Below, piece after piece: positions 48,031-59,889 of a stretch of DNA of 64,000 nucleotides (position 1 is the first letter of the stretch; every line of letters starts with the position of its first letter). The position numbers and the translations under genes are program-made. The notes beneath the pieces are model-generated. The model had not been told where the DNA came from. It did no database searches and saw only the letters and a program-made list of their open reading frames with translations. Location of the stretch: contig NC_019862.2 in assembly GCF_002234675.1 (NCBI RefSeq), positions 20,766,160 to 20,830,159 of the forward strand, given 5' to 3'. Source of the stretch: Oryzias latipes. Its lineage: Eukaryota; Chordata; Actinopteri; Beloniformes; Adrianichthyidae.

Positions 48031-48127
48031 AGATCATGGATAAGATTTAAATTTCTGTCTTTAAACGCAACAGCTGTTGCTTTATTTACTTTAAAGTCTC
48101 ACACATAAACTCTAAAAAGACATGATA

Positions 48128-48225
48128 ATACTTTAAATCTCAAAAATATTGATAATACTTTAAATCTCAAAACTACTGATAATACTTTAAATCTCAAAAC
48201 TATTGATTAAATTGATTAAATCTCA
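48128..48225. repeat. Minisatellite, ~28-bp unit, about 3.5 copies
   Basis: Units of the form ATACTTTAAATCTCAAAA followed by CTACTGATA or similar occur at about 48128, 48155 and 48183, then degrade to GATTAAATTGATTAAATCTC. Confidence 0.85.
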
Positions 48226-48342
48226 AGAAATTCCCTTTTTCATTTTTATTTAGACGCAACCCTACCCGGAAATAAACCGGATGTGAACGAGACCCGACAT
48301 TGTAAACGCAGAACTAAAGAACGAATTACTTAATGAACTTAC

Positions 48343-48420
48343 CGACGATTGGTTTAGTTTTATACGGATCCGTCACTGCCTGATCTTTGCTGTCAGAAAC
48401 CTGGAAGGGAAAATGAAATC
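48343..48420 (-). promoter_or_regulatory. Probable serpin 5' non-coding exon
   Basis: On the minus strand, a segment ends at 48343 with donor GTAAGT, matching an acceptor (TTTGTAATAG) just before the serpin ATG. The upstream edge and start site are not determined. Confidence 0.4.
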
Positions 48421-49740
48421 AGTAAAGAGGGGGAAACAAGTGCGCATGTGTGGCCTCAGGACCACCGCCGTTTACCGGAGGAAAGAGTGCCGTTTTTGTG
48501 AATATCTGACTTTGACCAGGCATTCCCAGCTGCCCCGGTAGGGGTGGGACGCGTGATTGAGCGATAAGCATTATTGGCAGTGACACATCGTCAGGCTTTA
48601 CACCGGGGGAGGCAGAAATGCAGAGAAAAGCATCGATGGCTCTTCTATGGAGCTACACAGCTGCCAACATGTTTCCCTATTTGGGCCGTCAAGGGATAAA
48701 ATAATAGGGCCACCATTCAACAAATAAATACATTTAATAGAGAAATGAGAAAATAAGTCATAATTTTACAAGAATAAAGTAGTGAAATTATGAGGACTAA
48801 AGTCAACATTTTACGAGAATAAACTCATAGAATTATGGATAAAAAATCAATGTTTTACATTAGTAAAGTTATAATTTCTTAAGTTATAAATTGAGAATTT
48901 ACTAGATTAAAGTCACAAATTCATGAGGCAAAAGAGGGGAAAAAACTATTATATGAGAGACATAGAGTGCATTATAAGCGGTTTGCCTACTTCATTATTG
49001 GTTTCAAAAATAAGGAAATATTCAGTCTTTTAGTGAATCACCATTGTCTTAGTATGAGTAAAACACAGAAAAGAATTTGCAGGCCTCTTCAGAAGAAGAT
49101 TGTGGATGGAGGCTGGATAATGTGAATTTTCAAAAATGCTCGGCTTTTTTACTTTTAAAGAGACAATAAAATAAAATAAAAACCTGGCTTCATGTGTGCC
49201 TCAGTTACTAGTGTGTGCTAGATACTGGTAAGCACAAGAAACTGTTCATTTTTATTTTTATTTCGATGTCCGAGTTCTATACTTTTTCCTCGTAAAATTA
49301 CAAATTTTTCTCAAAAATGCACAACTTAATTTTCGTGTAATTACGATTTTATTCTTATAAAATTACAACTTCTTTTATCAGAAATGTAACACAGAATTTT
49401 TGTAAAGTTATCATTTTTTATGTTTGTGGTGGCCCTCATACGTCAACGTACATACACTCAGAAATGAATATTCATGTCTATGTCATGTCTATATATGTAT
49501 ATATAGATATATATAATATATATATCTAAAACACAGAAAAGAGACAATCTTTACACCGTTTACTTAATTTAGTTTTCTAAGTAAGTGATGCAAAATAAAA
49601 AGAATAATAATAAACATAATATAAACACATTGAAACATATTTAAAATGCACACTTATAAGAGACACACATATACTAAGACAAATTGCCACCAACAAAATT
49701 GGTGGTTTTAACATATTCCTGAGTATTTTTCTCACAATAG
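48421..49740. other. No gene recognised; AT-rich
   Basis: Includes repeated phrases such as ATTTTACGAGAATAAA near 48690-48910 and their near reverse near 49300-49420, suggesting an old palindromic repeat; a TA tract lies at 49493-49527. Confidence 0.4.
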
Positions 49741-49749
49741 AATGATGAA

Positions 49750-50085
49750 ATGTAAATAAAATTAAGCTTAAAACTGTCTTTTTGAGTATTTCATTATTTA
49801 AATTGTGAATCAGGAGCAGAAAAAAAATGTAATTGGAAAAAGCTTGAAGCTGTGACATAGAAGCTACAATCGACAGGCCACAAGCTCCGTGCTTTGATCC
49901 TTTCTGATGCATCCACTTGTGGACGAATAGATCCATATACGTCTTTGTTTTCTTCGCCTTAGCTGGCATCTGGCTTAAAATTGTACGGCTGGATAGCTCC
50001 AAAATTGTTGGCCATTTTTTTGCACCACTAATGTCACGTTGTTGTAAGCTACCAACTCCAGCTGTGAGCATTCCTCACTTCATTG
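49750..50085 (+). mobile_element. MITE family C, diverged partial copy C3
   Basis: Shares AATTGTGAATCAGGAGCAGA, TCTGATGCATCCACTTGTGG, the AATAGATCCATATACGTC block, GGCTGGATAGCTCC and GTTGGCCATTTTTTTGCA with copies at 46862 and 59628. Its terminal sequences are decayed. Confidence 0.75.
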
Positions 50086-53000
50086 GTCCGCATAAACAAA
50101 ATCACTTCTTTGGTGTGGGGTCTTTGCTGATTGTTAACTACAGGTGACCAAAGGTTAATGTTTTGATACTTTTCGTGGAATTAAGTGCACGTCCTAATGC
50201 GGTTTAGATCTGGTCTCCACCCAGCCCTGAGGCTTATTACTCACTAGACTCGGGAACTGCTGAAACCTGATAAACTTGTCTGATAAAAAGCAACCTTTAC
50301 ACACCACATGCCTTCACTCGCCTCGTATGATTGCAGGTCGCACCTAAAATGGTCCAAAATCTTAAAATATCCCTTATTTTACTGAAAGGTTTGACATAAT
50401 GTTTCAGTGATTTAAATACAGGCTTTCTATTTAAAGAAAAAAAGACCAAATATTGTCCACTGTCAAAACATTACTGTAACAAAACAATTAAACTTTTTAC
50501 AATTTTAAAGAGACTTTTTTTTTTGTAAAATATGGCTTTAAATTAATTGATTAATTGACAATCTATAAACCAGTTCATCTTAAGATAAATTTATACATAA
50601 ATATAAATTTTCTTGATTAATAAGGGGAAGACATTGAACAGGAATTTTATTCTTTCATACAAGAACACAACGGGCTCTAGAGTATGGACTTATTGTTATA
50701 CACCCAGAGAATCGTTGAAGTCCCACTCAGATCATCTTTTGATCTATATAGCATCCCTAATGGTCTTTCAATTACGATTTTGGCGTTATTTTTTAGCCTA
50801 AATTAAAAAACCTGTGTCGTTTTCTAGGACTTAGTTTCTGCAGAGTGGCAGTACTTCATTATAAATTCACCTCTGAGTTGTGGGCGGGACTTTGGGAGCA
50901 GCGCAAGCCCACCCCTACTTCCCATCATTCATCTGTTTACAGACTCTCCTGCTAGCTTACAGTCTCTCAGAACCCCAACCTAACATTATCAGCGCAACAA
51001 AAATGACAAGCAACATTGGAGCAGTCCAACCATACAGTTTTGAGCCAGATGCCAGCTCAACACATAAACTTATTCACACTTGCACACACGTACGCAGCTC
51101 AGGCTTAATTGTTTTTTCAACTGCTGACTCAAACAGTGCAGCGCTGAAGCTAAAGAACTGATCATGCAGCTGCAGGCCCCGTCCGCAAGGCGTCTTGTCA
51201 GACTTCCATACATACAACAGACACAGGCAGAAGATTCCTTTTCCTTCCACGAGAGGGAGCCACAGTAGTGTGCTTTTGTTTGCTGACCCTTCATTTAAGT
51301 CCGACTCAGTTCATCCTCCACTTTACACACCCTTAGCGTAAAGAAGTCTATTTAAGTGTACTACAGTTATACTTAGTCTGTGCTAAAAGTGAAGCAGTGT
51401 GTTGAATCAGTTAGTGTACTTGAATTCCTATACTTTAACTTATACTCTAGTATAACTTATAAAATAAACTTCAAGAGTAAGTTTACCTCTCATTATCAGA
51501 TTCTCCCTGTCTGATGTAATCTGTTATTGTATTAAAATTGTTATTAACTGTTAAATCTTTGTCTGCTTTGATACACATCCCACTCAGCTACATGGCACGA
51601 GCAACCCCAACGCAGACCTCATGAGAAAAACGACTGCAATGGCAGTGATGGTAATTATGAACAATGTCCTTGCATCTGTCATCAGTTTTGAGCTATGAAC
51701 AGATTTATCAAGCATCTGTGGATTTAATAAGGCACTCTCTCGTACAGGTGCGACTATAACTCATGCTTATTTATATGGAAAAGCTATGCTCCCCAGCTTT
51801 GTCCCAGCTGACGCTCCACAAAGCCTTCAGAACATAACGGCCTGTCCCGAGAAGAAATGGCATTCGTGAATTCTTTCCTAAATCCATTTCTGCATATTCC
51901 AAGCTGAATTTTGAAGCTGCACGAGACTTAGAGGTAGATCCTAATATAAATCAGTTCGATGGTTGGATTCTAATGCTCCTTCAATGATGTTAGGGACTGT
52001 GATTTCCCTGACCTGTAAGTTGATAGCAGTGAACTCCTCAGTTGCAGACAGGGTCTTTAGGTGGAGCATCTTGGATTTCATAAATCTTATCCTTGTTATT
52101 CTGACATTTTTATGGCTGTAAAACAAAAGCAGTCCAGCCCTCCACCGCAGTGGGGTGGGTAGGGGTTGAAGGAGAACCCTCTCATTTGCTTTTGTCCTCC
52201 AACAGGCACGTGGAGGACACATTAATGCCTTTGGAATACAGTCAAACTGCTGTAAACTCTTAGAGACAACAGCTTAAATGATCTTACTCCCATGCCGTAC
52301 AAATTTTGAAGACAAACAAACAAACTAAAGCCCTTAGGCTGGGAGGAGTCTGCAATAGCTGCTGCAGAGTGGAAAAGAACAAGCACGGGGCACACAGAGG
52401 CTAAATGTTACTGTCAATGTATGTAGGTGTCAGGGTAAACCAAGAGCCTCTTTGTATATTTGAGAAGAAAAAATCTCCCAAACAATTAAGAGATGGATTG
52501 AAACTGTGCTTTAGTGACAGTGGAGAAGAAAACCAAAGTTACACAGATCAATCTGTTTTTCTTCATGAGATTATTAAATATATTAGATTTTAAAATTAAC
52601 TCATAGTTTTCAACAAACTTAAATGTAAACACTAATATCTGGACATTCTGTCAGCAGGGAGGCAGGTTTAGTCGATAGTGAGTTTATTTAGGTAATTATG
52701 GGAAGAAAAGGTTAAAGCCTGAACTCTGCTTAAAACTGGTTAAATAGTTATGTGCTTTACTGTAAAAAAATACACTTTTCAGAAAATTAACTGTACTTTA
52801 GCACCAAAAAAACTGAGATAGATGGGAGACATAATTATTGTGTTAGACTGAGGTCTACCTCTGTAAATACTCCAAATGGTCAGTTGCTTCAGAAGATGGT
52901 AATTAGTTCATATAAAATTATACTTTTTTAACATGAATTAAAGAATCTAAAACGCTGCTTCACATCTTTTTGTACGTTGGATTAGAACATTTGAAGTTGT

Positions 53001-54919
53001 CAGTTAAAATGTAGTGTACCAGATTGTGAAGACACTGAATATCATAAGAATAATTAAGAATGTCACGTCACATTTTCTGTTTTAGCCACAAGCAAGTACT
53101 TAGAGTAAGACCGAGATCTTGCAGCTCACCGTCTTCATTCGTATTTGACTTTAAATATAACTCCCTGGTTGGAGATGGAGCCTGTGGCGTTTCACTCAGA
53201 CATAACTCTGCAAGATCAAAGAAGCGGTTTGTCAACCGTGTTTTATTTGCTCACTTCCCAAGAATTTAAACAACAGGATTTCTCCTTTGTTTTTTTCCCC
53301 CCGCGGGTGTGGTCAAGATGTATCATCCACGCATGGTTGTGTCGGACAATAGAAATCCTGAATGGTAGAAATTCCATACCAGTTAGTTGCTAATTTTGCA
53401 CGTGTGCGAGCAAAAGGTCATGCACAGTGCGGGGCTGCTGCAAATAGCTCTGACACCGAAGCAACCAGCAAATGTGCAGTTTTCTGAATGAAACAGCAGA
53501 ACTGCAGAGCCGGGTGACAACTCTCCGGAGGTTCATTACTCAGCCACGGTCGGTTAATTAGGCAATCAAAGGGACATGTTCATGTATGGCAGTTTACTGG
53601 GGATTTAGCGGGTCTCTGATGATTGGTGGTGTTTATATCTTGCTGAAGATGCACTGAACACGAGTTATCCGTGTGCATAGTGTAAGTCATGACTTATCAC
53701 TATCTTTAGCTGCATGTTCGGTATATTGACCTCATTACTTTAGCAGTGATGTTCTCCTTGGATGCAATTAAATAAGGTGTTGTGCATTTGATACACAAAT
53801 CTGGAGGGATTCAACTGCCCAATTTAAACTGAAAGAGGGCGAACGCTGTGTTCCAGCTTTTTTTACGTTTACTCAAATTTCCCTGGCTGCTTTTCCTGAT
53901 CACATGCGAGTCTGTGAACGTGTTTGTTTGCAATTGCATGCCCTTATGTGCAGAAATGCATCTGACGCTGCAAAGGTTTCACCTTAGATAGTGACCTGTG
54001 TATCAGCAACTTGCATCAACGCGTGGTCCTATTGGAAACTCAATTGAGGGTCACTTTGATGTGGGTACTGCAGTGCCTTTCCATTCCATCACTGTTTCTA
54101 GGCAGCAAAACAAAAACCTCTGCAGCAAATTTTAAAAATCAAGCAGGGGTTCAAAGCCCAGGTGGCCCGACTTATCAATTGAAAGTAGCACCTTCTGAAG
54201 GATAGTATTGTGATAAGATGTCATGCTAGCCTCATCGTGTCCCTACACAGCTGTGACCTTCTCAGGGATAACCATGGAATTTAGCCTCCTGATTGAGATT
54301 CTATGTAAGATTAAGTGCGCCCCGGGAGATCTGTGTCAACCTCACACTGTATCACCCGTGAGCCTTCAGAGTGTGTGTTTTGTTTTACAGGTCTCGTGCC
54401 GTGAAAGATTTACACTTCATGTGATGTCTGAAATCGAGATATGATTCATCTTTAGCACTGTAATAAAGGCATACCAGACAGTTTACAGAGAATACAGAGA
54501 GAGAAAATACCTCACTAAAATTACAACCCTAAAAAAAAAAGTCCTTTATTGTGAAACGGATTGTGCTTAGGACACATTAATTCTGTAGAAAGGGAGGGTT
54601 TTTTGTTAGGGGATTTATTTTGTATTGTTAGAAATATGCTTTGAGAGAAAAGCTAAACATTTAAGCCAAAAGAGTTACAAGGCAAACAGCAAACACATCA
54701 CATGTATCAGGAAGCATTCAAAATTTTAAGAACTGTGTCTGCTTTATGAAAAGATTAAATATGTGAGGTTTGTAGGATGGTTTATATTGTTTTGTTTTAA
54801 TTTGTATATTCAGGACTTCATAATACAGATTTTTATCAGCCCTGACTCCGTATGGTTTGGTTTAGCTCCACTCAGGCTTAACTAGTTTCCACCAGCTACA
54901 TAGCATGTTGTAATTCTAA
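50086..54919. other. Gene-poor stretch, nothing firmly recognised
   Basis: About 4.8 kb without a supported gene. A candidate exon on the minus strand (52115-52013) has a good acceptor (TTTTGTTTTACAG) and a donor-like CAG|GTCAGG, with an open frame reading HKNVRITRIRF and SATEEFTAINLQ. I recognise no family, and no partner exons were found, so it is not called. Confidence 0.4.
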
Positions 54920-54924
54920 ATGGT

Positions 54925-55190
54925 AAGTGGCGTATACGGTTCTTATATAGCGCTTTACTGCCTTCTTAGAAGGCCCAAAGTGCTTAACAGTCACAGTCCC
55001 ATTTGCCCATGCACACACATTCACACACCAATGGTGCTGCCAAACACCGACGCTAATCTACAACCAGCAGAGCCAATTGAGGGATCAGTGTCTTGCCCAT
55101 GGACACTTTGACACATGGGCAGAGCAGGAACCAAACCTGCAATATTCCAATCAAGAGGTCGGCCACTCTACCTCTGCACAGCAGAACAAA
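54925..55190 (+). repeat. Teleost dispersed repeat (TATAGCGCTTTACTG type)
   Basis: Contains TTCTTATATAGCGCTTTACT, GCCCAAAGTGCTTAACAGTC, CATGCACACACATTCACACA and CTTGCCCATGGACACTTTGA, ending with a GGAACCAAACCTGCAA block. This is a common fish interspersed repeat of SINE-like appearance. Confidence 0.8.
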
Positions 55191-57591
55191 TTAGTTTTTA
55201 AAACCAAGTTTTTAAAAGTCAGAAATTTTGGTTTTCTGGTGTCTGGAGCCAAACAAAACAGACATTTCTGAAGTCTACAATAAACTGGTAGGTTTGAGTT
55301 CAGTCGGAGTTTGTTTTATTTTGACAGTTTGCCTTCTTAATCAAATTTAAAAGACCACCTGAATCTGTTACTCTCTTAACAAGGGAACTCTTTATGAAAC
55401 TGGTTTCTCTGTTGATTCCGAAGTTTACCCTGATGGAATTAATTACTGTATAATTGTGCATGGAGTTTCCACCTGACCAGACAGAAGCTTAAACAACACG
55501 CAACAGGATGAGGAATTAAAATCAGCCCACAGCAATGAATCTGAAGTAGCACAACCTTCATAAAAGGTTAGAACATGTATTTTGGGTAATTGTGGTGAAA
55601 ATAAAGAGTTGCAAGAAACTTATCAATATGTGATTAAAAGAAAAAACAAGTAGATTGGGTCCGTTTTCTTCTTTAGACTTTTTTTCTTCATCCTGGTTGG
55701 AGCTAAATTCCATTGATATCACCTCTAAAGCAGGCAGACGTTGTAAACTGCACACATGGTCTGCTTCAGTCTTAGATTTGTTATCAATGATGCCAGATGT
55801 GAAAACAAACCAACCTTATTGCAATATTGTTTTCTGCAAATTCTGCTTGGGAGAACCTTCTTGTGAAAAAAAAACCCTAAAGGTCCACACTTACTGACAA
55901 AGCGTGGCCCATCAGAACATTTGCAAACATCATACATTTTTAGATGAGGTCAACATCACTGCCACAAATTATTGCACATGATCTTGAGTTGCCTCATATC
56001 ATTTTTCCACATTATAGCACTGTCCTACTTTCACACCTGAACCATAGCCAACCACCTCCACTGTGTCTTCGGCTGCTCTGCGTGTCAGCAGAAATGAAGT
56101 AATCTTTACATTTTAGAAAAATTCAGATTTAATTCTACTTGTACCTGGTTGTACAAAACAGATGCACCTATTTTGACATACTAAAATAACATTTGTTACA
56201 GGGTACATTTTTTCATAGCTGTCATCGAGATTGATGTCACCAGAACAGGCGGACGGCTGGATCCAAATGCAGCAGGTTTATTAGCTCAGCTAAAAGTCCA
56301 CCAAGCTAAATCAGGGTCAGGCAGGCAGGGGTTAGTAACAGGCATGAGGTCATCAGAGGAGAGACAGGGTAATCAGGATAGGCTTGGCTTCAGGGCTTCA
56401 GGGTCACAAAAATTTTAGGACACCACAATTATCCAAGTTATTTGTCTAGTTCAAGTTGGTTAAGTCCAACAAATAGTTTGGAATGGTACAAAAGTCAGTT
56501 GTGACCAGACAGAGGTTTAAAAAGAATAGACAAGGTTGGTTAAAACTGTGAAATTGTATAGAATTACACAAAAAAGGCGCTTTTCCGAGGATTTCAAATA
56601 AATTCATATTTTAAATCCTGCTTGTGTGCAATAAAGGTTAACAAGCCTTTAAAGCTGTTCCTACAGGTGCCTCTTGATTCATAGCAACGTTGTCTGCATA
56701 AAAGCAGCGATGGAGCACACCATGTTTCCATACCGTCATGGGTTTTAGCTGAAGGATTTTGTACAGGGGCAAGTATTGCAATGTTTCAAAAATTGGATGT
56801 AAAAGGCAATAAACAATGAAAGAGAGACAAATCATTGAGAAAATATTTTACTAATATTTTTTTGTTGGATTTTCTGTAAGTACTGGTACTGTAATTCACG
56901 TTTTTAGAAAATCTGTAGATGTTATGTTGATAAAGGGTCACTTCTAACTGATAACTGTGGTATCAACACTATGAAACCATTTGTTGTTTCACTTCCAAAG
57001 CCCAGGCCCACTATTGTCCCAAGAAAATCCAATTAAACTGGGGCTAAATAAAGCCTAAGTGGAGCACAAACATTTGACCAAGGGCAACACTCTGCGACAG
57101 ATGTAAAGAACTCCTAAACCCTAGAGCAACAGACACGAGTATAACACAGCTAAACAGATAAGGAAGCAGGAGACGGGAGGGCGACAAAGGGGTGGGGAAG
57201 GATTCCGTGTCACGGCCACAAAACTGTAGGTCAGGCTCTCTGGTGGAAAGGTCAACAGAACAGAAGAGGACTGCAATTAACACAATTTATGATAATGAGA
57301 CAATCCCTGTGGTGAACTGGACAAAACAAAGGTGGCAAAAAAGTTTTGTTTTACTCAATAACAAAAAAAGAAAAAAAAAGTTTTTTAGACCATATGACAT
57401 AATTTCCATGTATGCACTGAAGCATGAAACCTTTAGAGCCTTTTTCAATGTTTTTTCCTGATAGTTGTAATAAAAAATACGATGCCCAATAGGCCTCTGG
57501 CTGGTAAAGTATCAGATCTATTTTTCAATGCTTTTGGACACACTGGAAGACAGAATATGAAACCATTTCAGAAGTCTAAAGACATAATTGA
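55191..57591. other. No gene recognised
   Basis: AT-rich sequence with short open frames only. No splice-supported exon or known repeat was identified. Confidence 0.4.
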
Positions 57592-57812
57592 TAGGGGAGT
57601 AACAATTGATTTGAACAATGATTCAAATTTGTGAGTTTATAATAGTGAGTATTGGTTCAATTTGAACAATCTGATTCACTGACCTAAAATCAATCTAGAA
57701 CATCTTTAGCCAAAAATTCAACTAATTTGACTTAGATATAAATACCTGGGTACTGAACAGTGCAGGTGAAGTTTTCCAGATTCCTTTGTTCTTGCAAGAT
57801 AATCAACTGTTA
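57592..57812 (-). mobile_element. hAT-like family D, truncated copy D2
   Basis: Begins TAGGGGAGTAACAATTGATT and carries TGATTCACTGACCTAAAATC, GGTACTGAACAGTGCAGGTG and AAGTTTTCCAGATTCCTTTG. These match the reverse complement of the right half of D1 (30831-31377). The rest is missing where a LINE tail begins. Confidence 0.75.
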
Positions 57813-58391
57813 ATTATTCATTTATTTATTTGTAAGGACTATTATTATCTCTGTTTTTAATATGCTATTCTTTTTATTGTTATTTTAATATTTTAATACT
57901 TAGGTTATGTTTTAATCAGTTTACGTATTTTATTTTTTAATTACTAACATTGTTATATCTTATTTTATTTTTTATCTTTTTCTATTTTTATTGTTGTTAT
58001 TTCATGATAATTTTTATTCTGATGTTTTTTACTCCAGTGTTTCCTCTTGGGGATCCATTGTTCTGGGGCACCACCAGCTTGACCTGTAAGGGGGTACTGT
58101 TGCTGCGGTGCCCGTTCTTGTTGGGCATGCTGGGCAGTAGTACCAAGCCAAACCTTCTTTAAGCTGCAGTTCTTTGTTTCTGTTCAGGGTTCTACTGGGG
58201 TAACTGGGTGTGTGGGGTGGGGGTGGGGGGTGAGGAAGGGGTCCCATCTTTGTGTGATTGTTCTTTGTTTTCTGTTTTTAACAATTTTCATTTTTTTTAT
58301 GACTGTTTTATCTGCTTTCATGTTAAGCGCTTTGTGTTTTTAACTGAAATGAAAGGCGCTAAATAAATAAATAAAGTTCGAGTTTGAGTTT
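57813..58391 (+). mobile_element. Rex1-like LINE 3' UTR fragment
   Basis: Non-coding 3' end related to 60834-61455: both have a GTGTTTC-TCTTGGGGATC block, CCAAGCCAAACC/CCAAGCCATACT, and end with an AAGCGCTTTG-type block plus short tandem units (AAATAAATAAATAAAG). It is strongly 5'-truncated and adjoins D2. Confidence 0.75.
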
Positions 58392-59416
58392 AAATATGTG
58401 AACAAACATATACCTTCTTCTGCCTTCTGATGTCCCATTGAGGGATCATCACTGCAAACCATAATCGTTAAATCCGTGCATGACTGATTTGACATTGGTT
58501 TTACATCAAATGCGCTTCTTGGAACAAGCCTCTGCAAACACCTGGACTTTGAACCGGCACTATCCGTCCAATGTTTCATCAAACACGCATCTGATTTTTG
58601 GTGGAATACAGCTGTGAAAGAAAAAAGCCTGGAGCAAGATTCACGAGATTTGCACCACTTCGACATTTTGCACCAAGCGAGGGTGGTGGACTACTAAACA
58701 GTAGGAAAAAAAAGAAGAAGAAGCCCCTCCCTGCTTGTCCGGTGCTGGTCGGGTGTGAACATCATGGGATGAATGCGTGTTCATGAAACCATGTACATCC
58801 TTTAACACACAACACATGCCTGGTGCGAACGTATCAGAAGAGATGAAAACCTGCAACCACAAGGGGGCACAATGTAATGTTCTTGCTGCTCTGCAGAGAG
58901 ATGGAGGGCAGTAAATCTAAGTTGGTATATGTTTGGAAAAGGACACGTGTTAAACTGTTATCAGGACTCACTCGTACAAAGACATGCCTGATAAGACTGG
59001 GTTCAGGAAAAGCTGTGGATGACAGATGGGATGTTACTTTGATCTCTTCCCGGGTTTTGATGGAGCCCCATATAACCAAGAAAAACTCTCAGGAACATCT
59101 CTTGTTTATGTTGGAATTCTCTGCAATAAGTGACTATACAAAACAAGTGACTTCCTCTCTACAAAATTTCAGGAGAAGAAATATTTTACAAATTAGATAC
59201 CTTAACTTCATCTGAGAATGGTCCTCGGTCATTATAGATTAAATTCAATAGTCGAAAAAACATTAAAATGAGCTTAGTAAATTGCTCTTTGAAGATAAAG
59301 TGCACATTTAAAATCGACTTGTAACCATGGATGCAAGGAAAACAGGACACTAACCCAATACTTTTACTTGAAAGATTTCCTTGTTTTGCTTCTGTGGAAT
59401 CAAAGTTTGAATGTAA
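58392..59416. other. No firm gene; one weak exon candidate
   Basis: On the minus strand, 58609-58421 follows an acceptor-like TTTCTTTCACAG and precedes GAAG|GTATAT, with an open frame containing HWTDSAGSKSRCLQRLVP and MSNQSCTDLTIMVCSDD. No family is recognised and no neighbouring exon supports it. The remainder holds no recognised feature. Confidence 0.35.
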
Positions 59417-59621
59417 CCCTTGTGCTATCCTAGGCACTTTAACATTGGGAGTTGGGTCATCTAGACCCACTAGACAGTGCGCTGAACCTTTTTTCTTCAA
59501 TGGTTTGTGATCTTCACTGGTGTCCATGGATTACATAAAATCTTTCGACCTTTATTCACCTTTGTCATGGTAGGGAGAACACGTCAAAGTAAGGGTAGGG
59601 TCATCTAAGATAGCACAAGGG
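59417..59621 (+). mobile_element. MITE family A, copy A4, near full length
   Basis: 205 bp; left end CCCTTGTGCTATCCTAGGCA, right end reverse-complements to CCCTTGTGCTATCTTAGATG. Left flank GTAA; the right side abuts the TTAA of MITE C2. Confidence 0.92.
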
Positions 59622-59889
59622 TTTTAAAGACTCACTTAGAAAATGTGAACAAGAAAATTGTCTTTTCTAAATTAAGCTTAAATTTAAATCATTGTGAATC
59701 CGGAGCAGACAAAAAAAAATGCTTTGGAAAACGTTTGTAGCAGTGAGATGGGTGAGATGGGTGCTACAAACTCCCTTCTCCGCTTCATTTGGATCCATCC
59801 AAACCACGTGCACAAAAATAGATCCATGGACATCTTTGTTTTCCTGGTCTGAAATGGCATCTACGTCTGAACTGTATGAGTGGATAGGG

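Noticed and set aside
58860-59215. 112-codon plus-strand frame
   Set aside because: No domain motif, no splice context and no codon bias; it is likely chance in a transposon-rich area.
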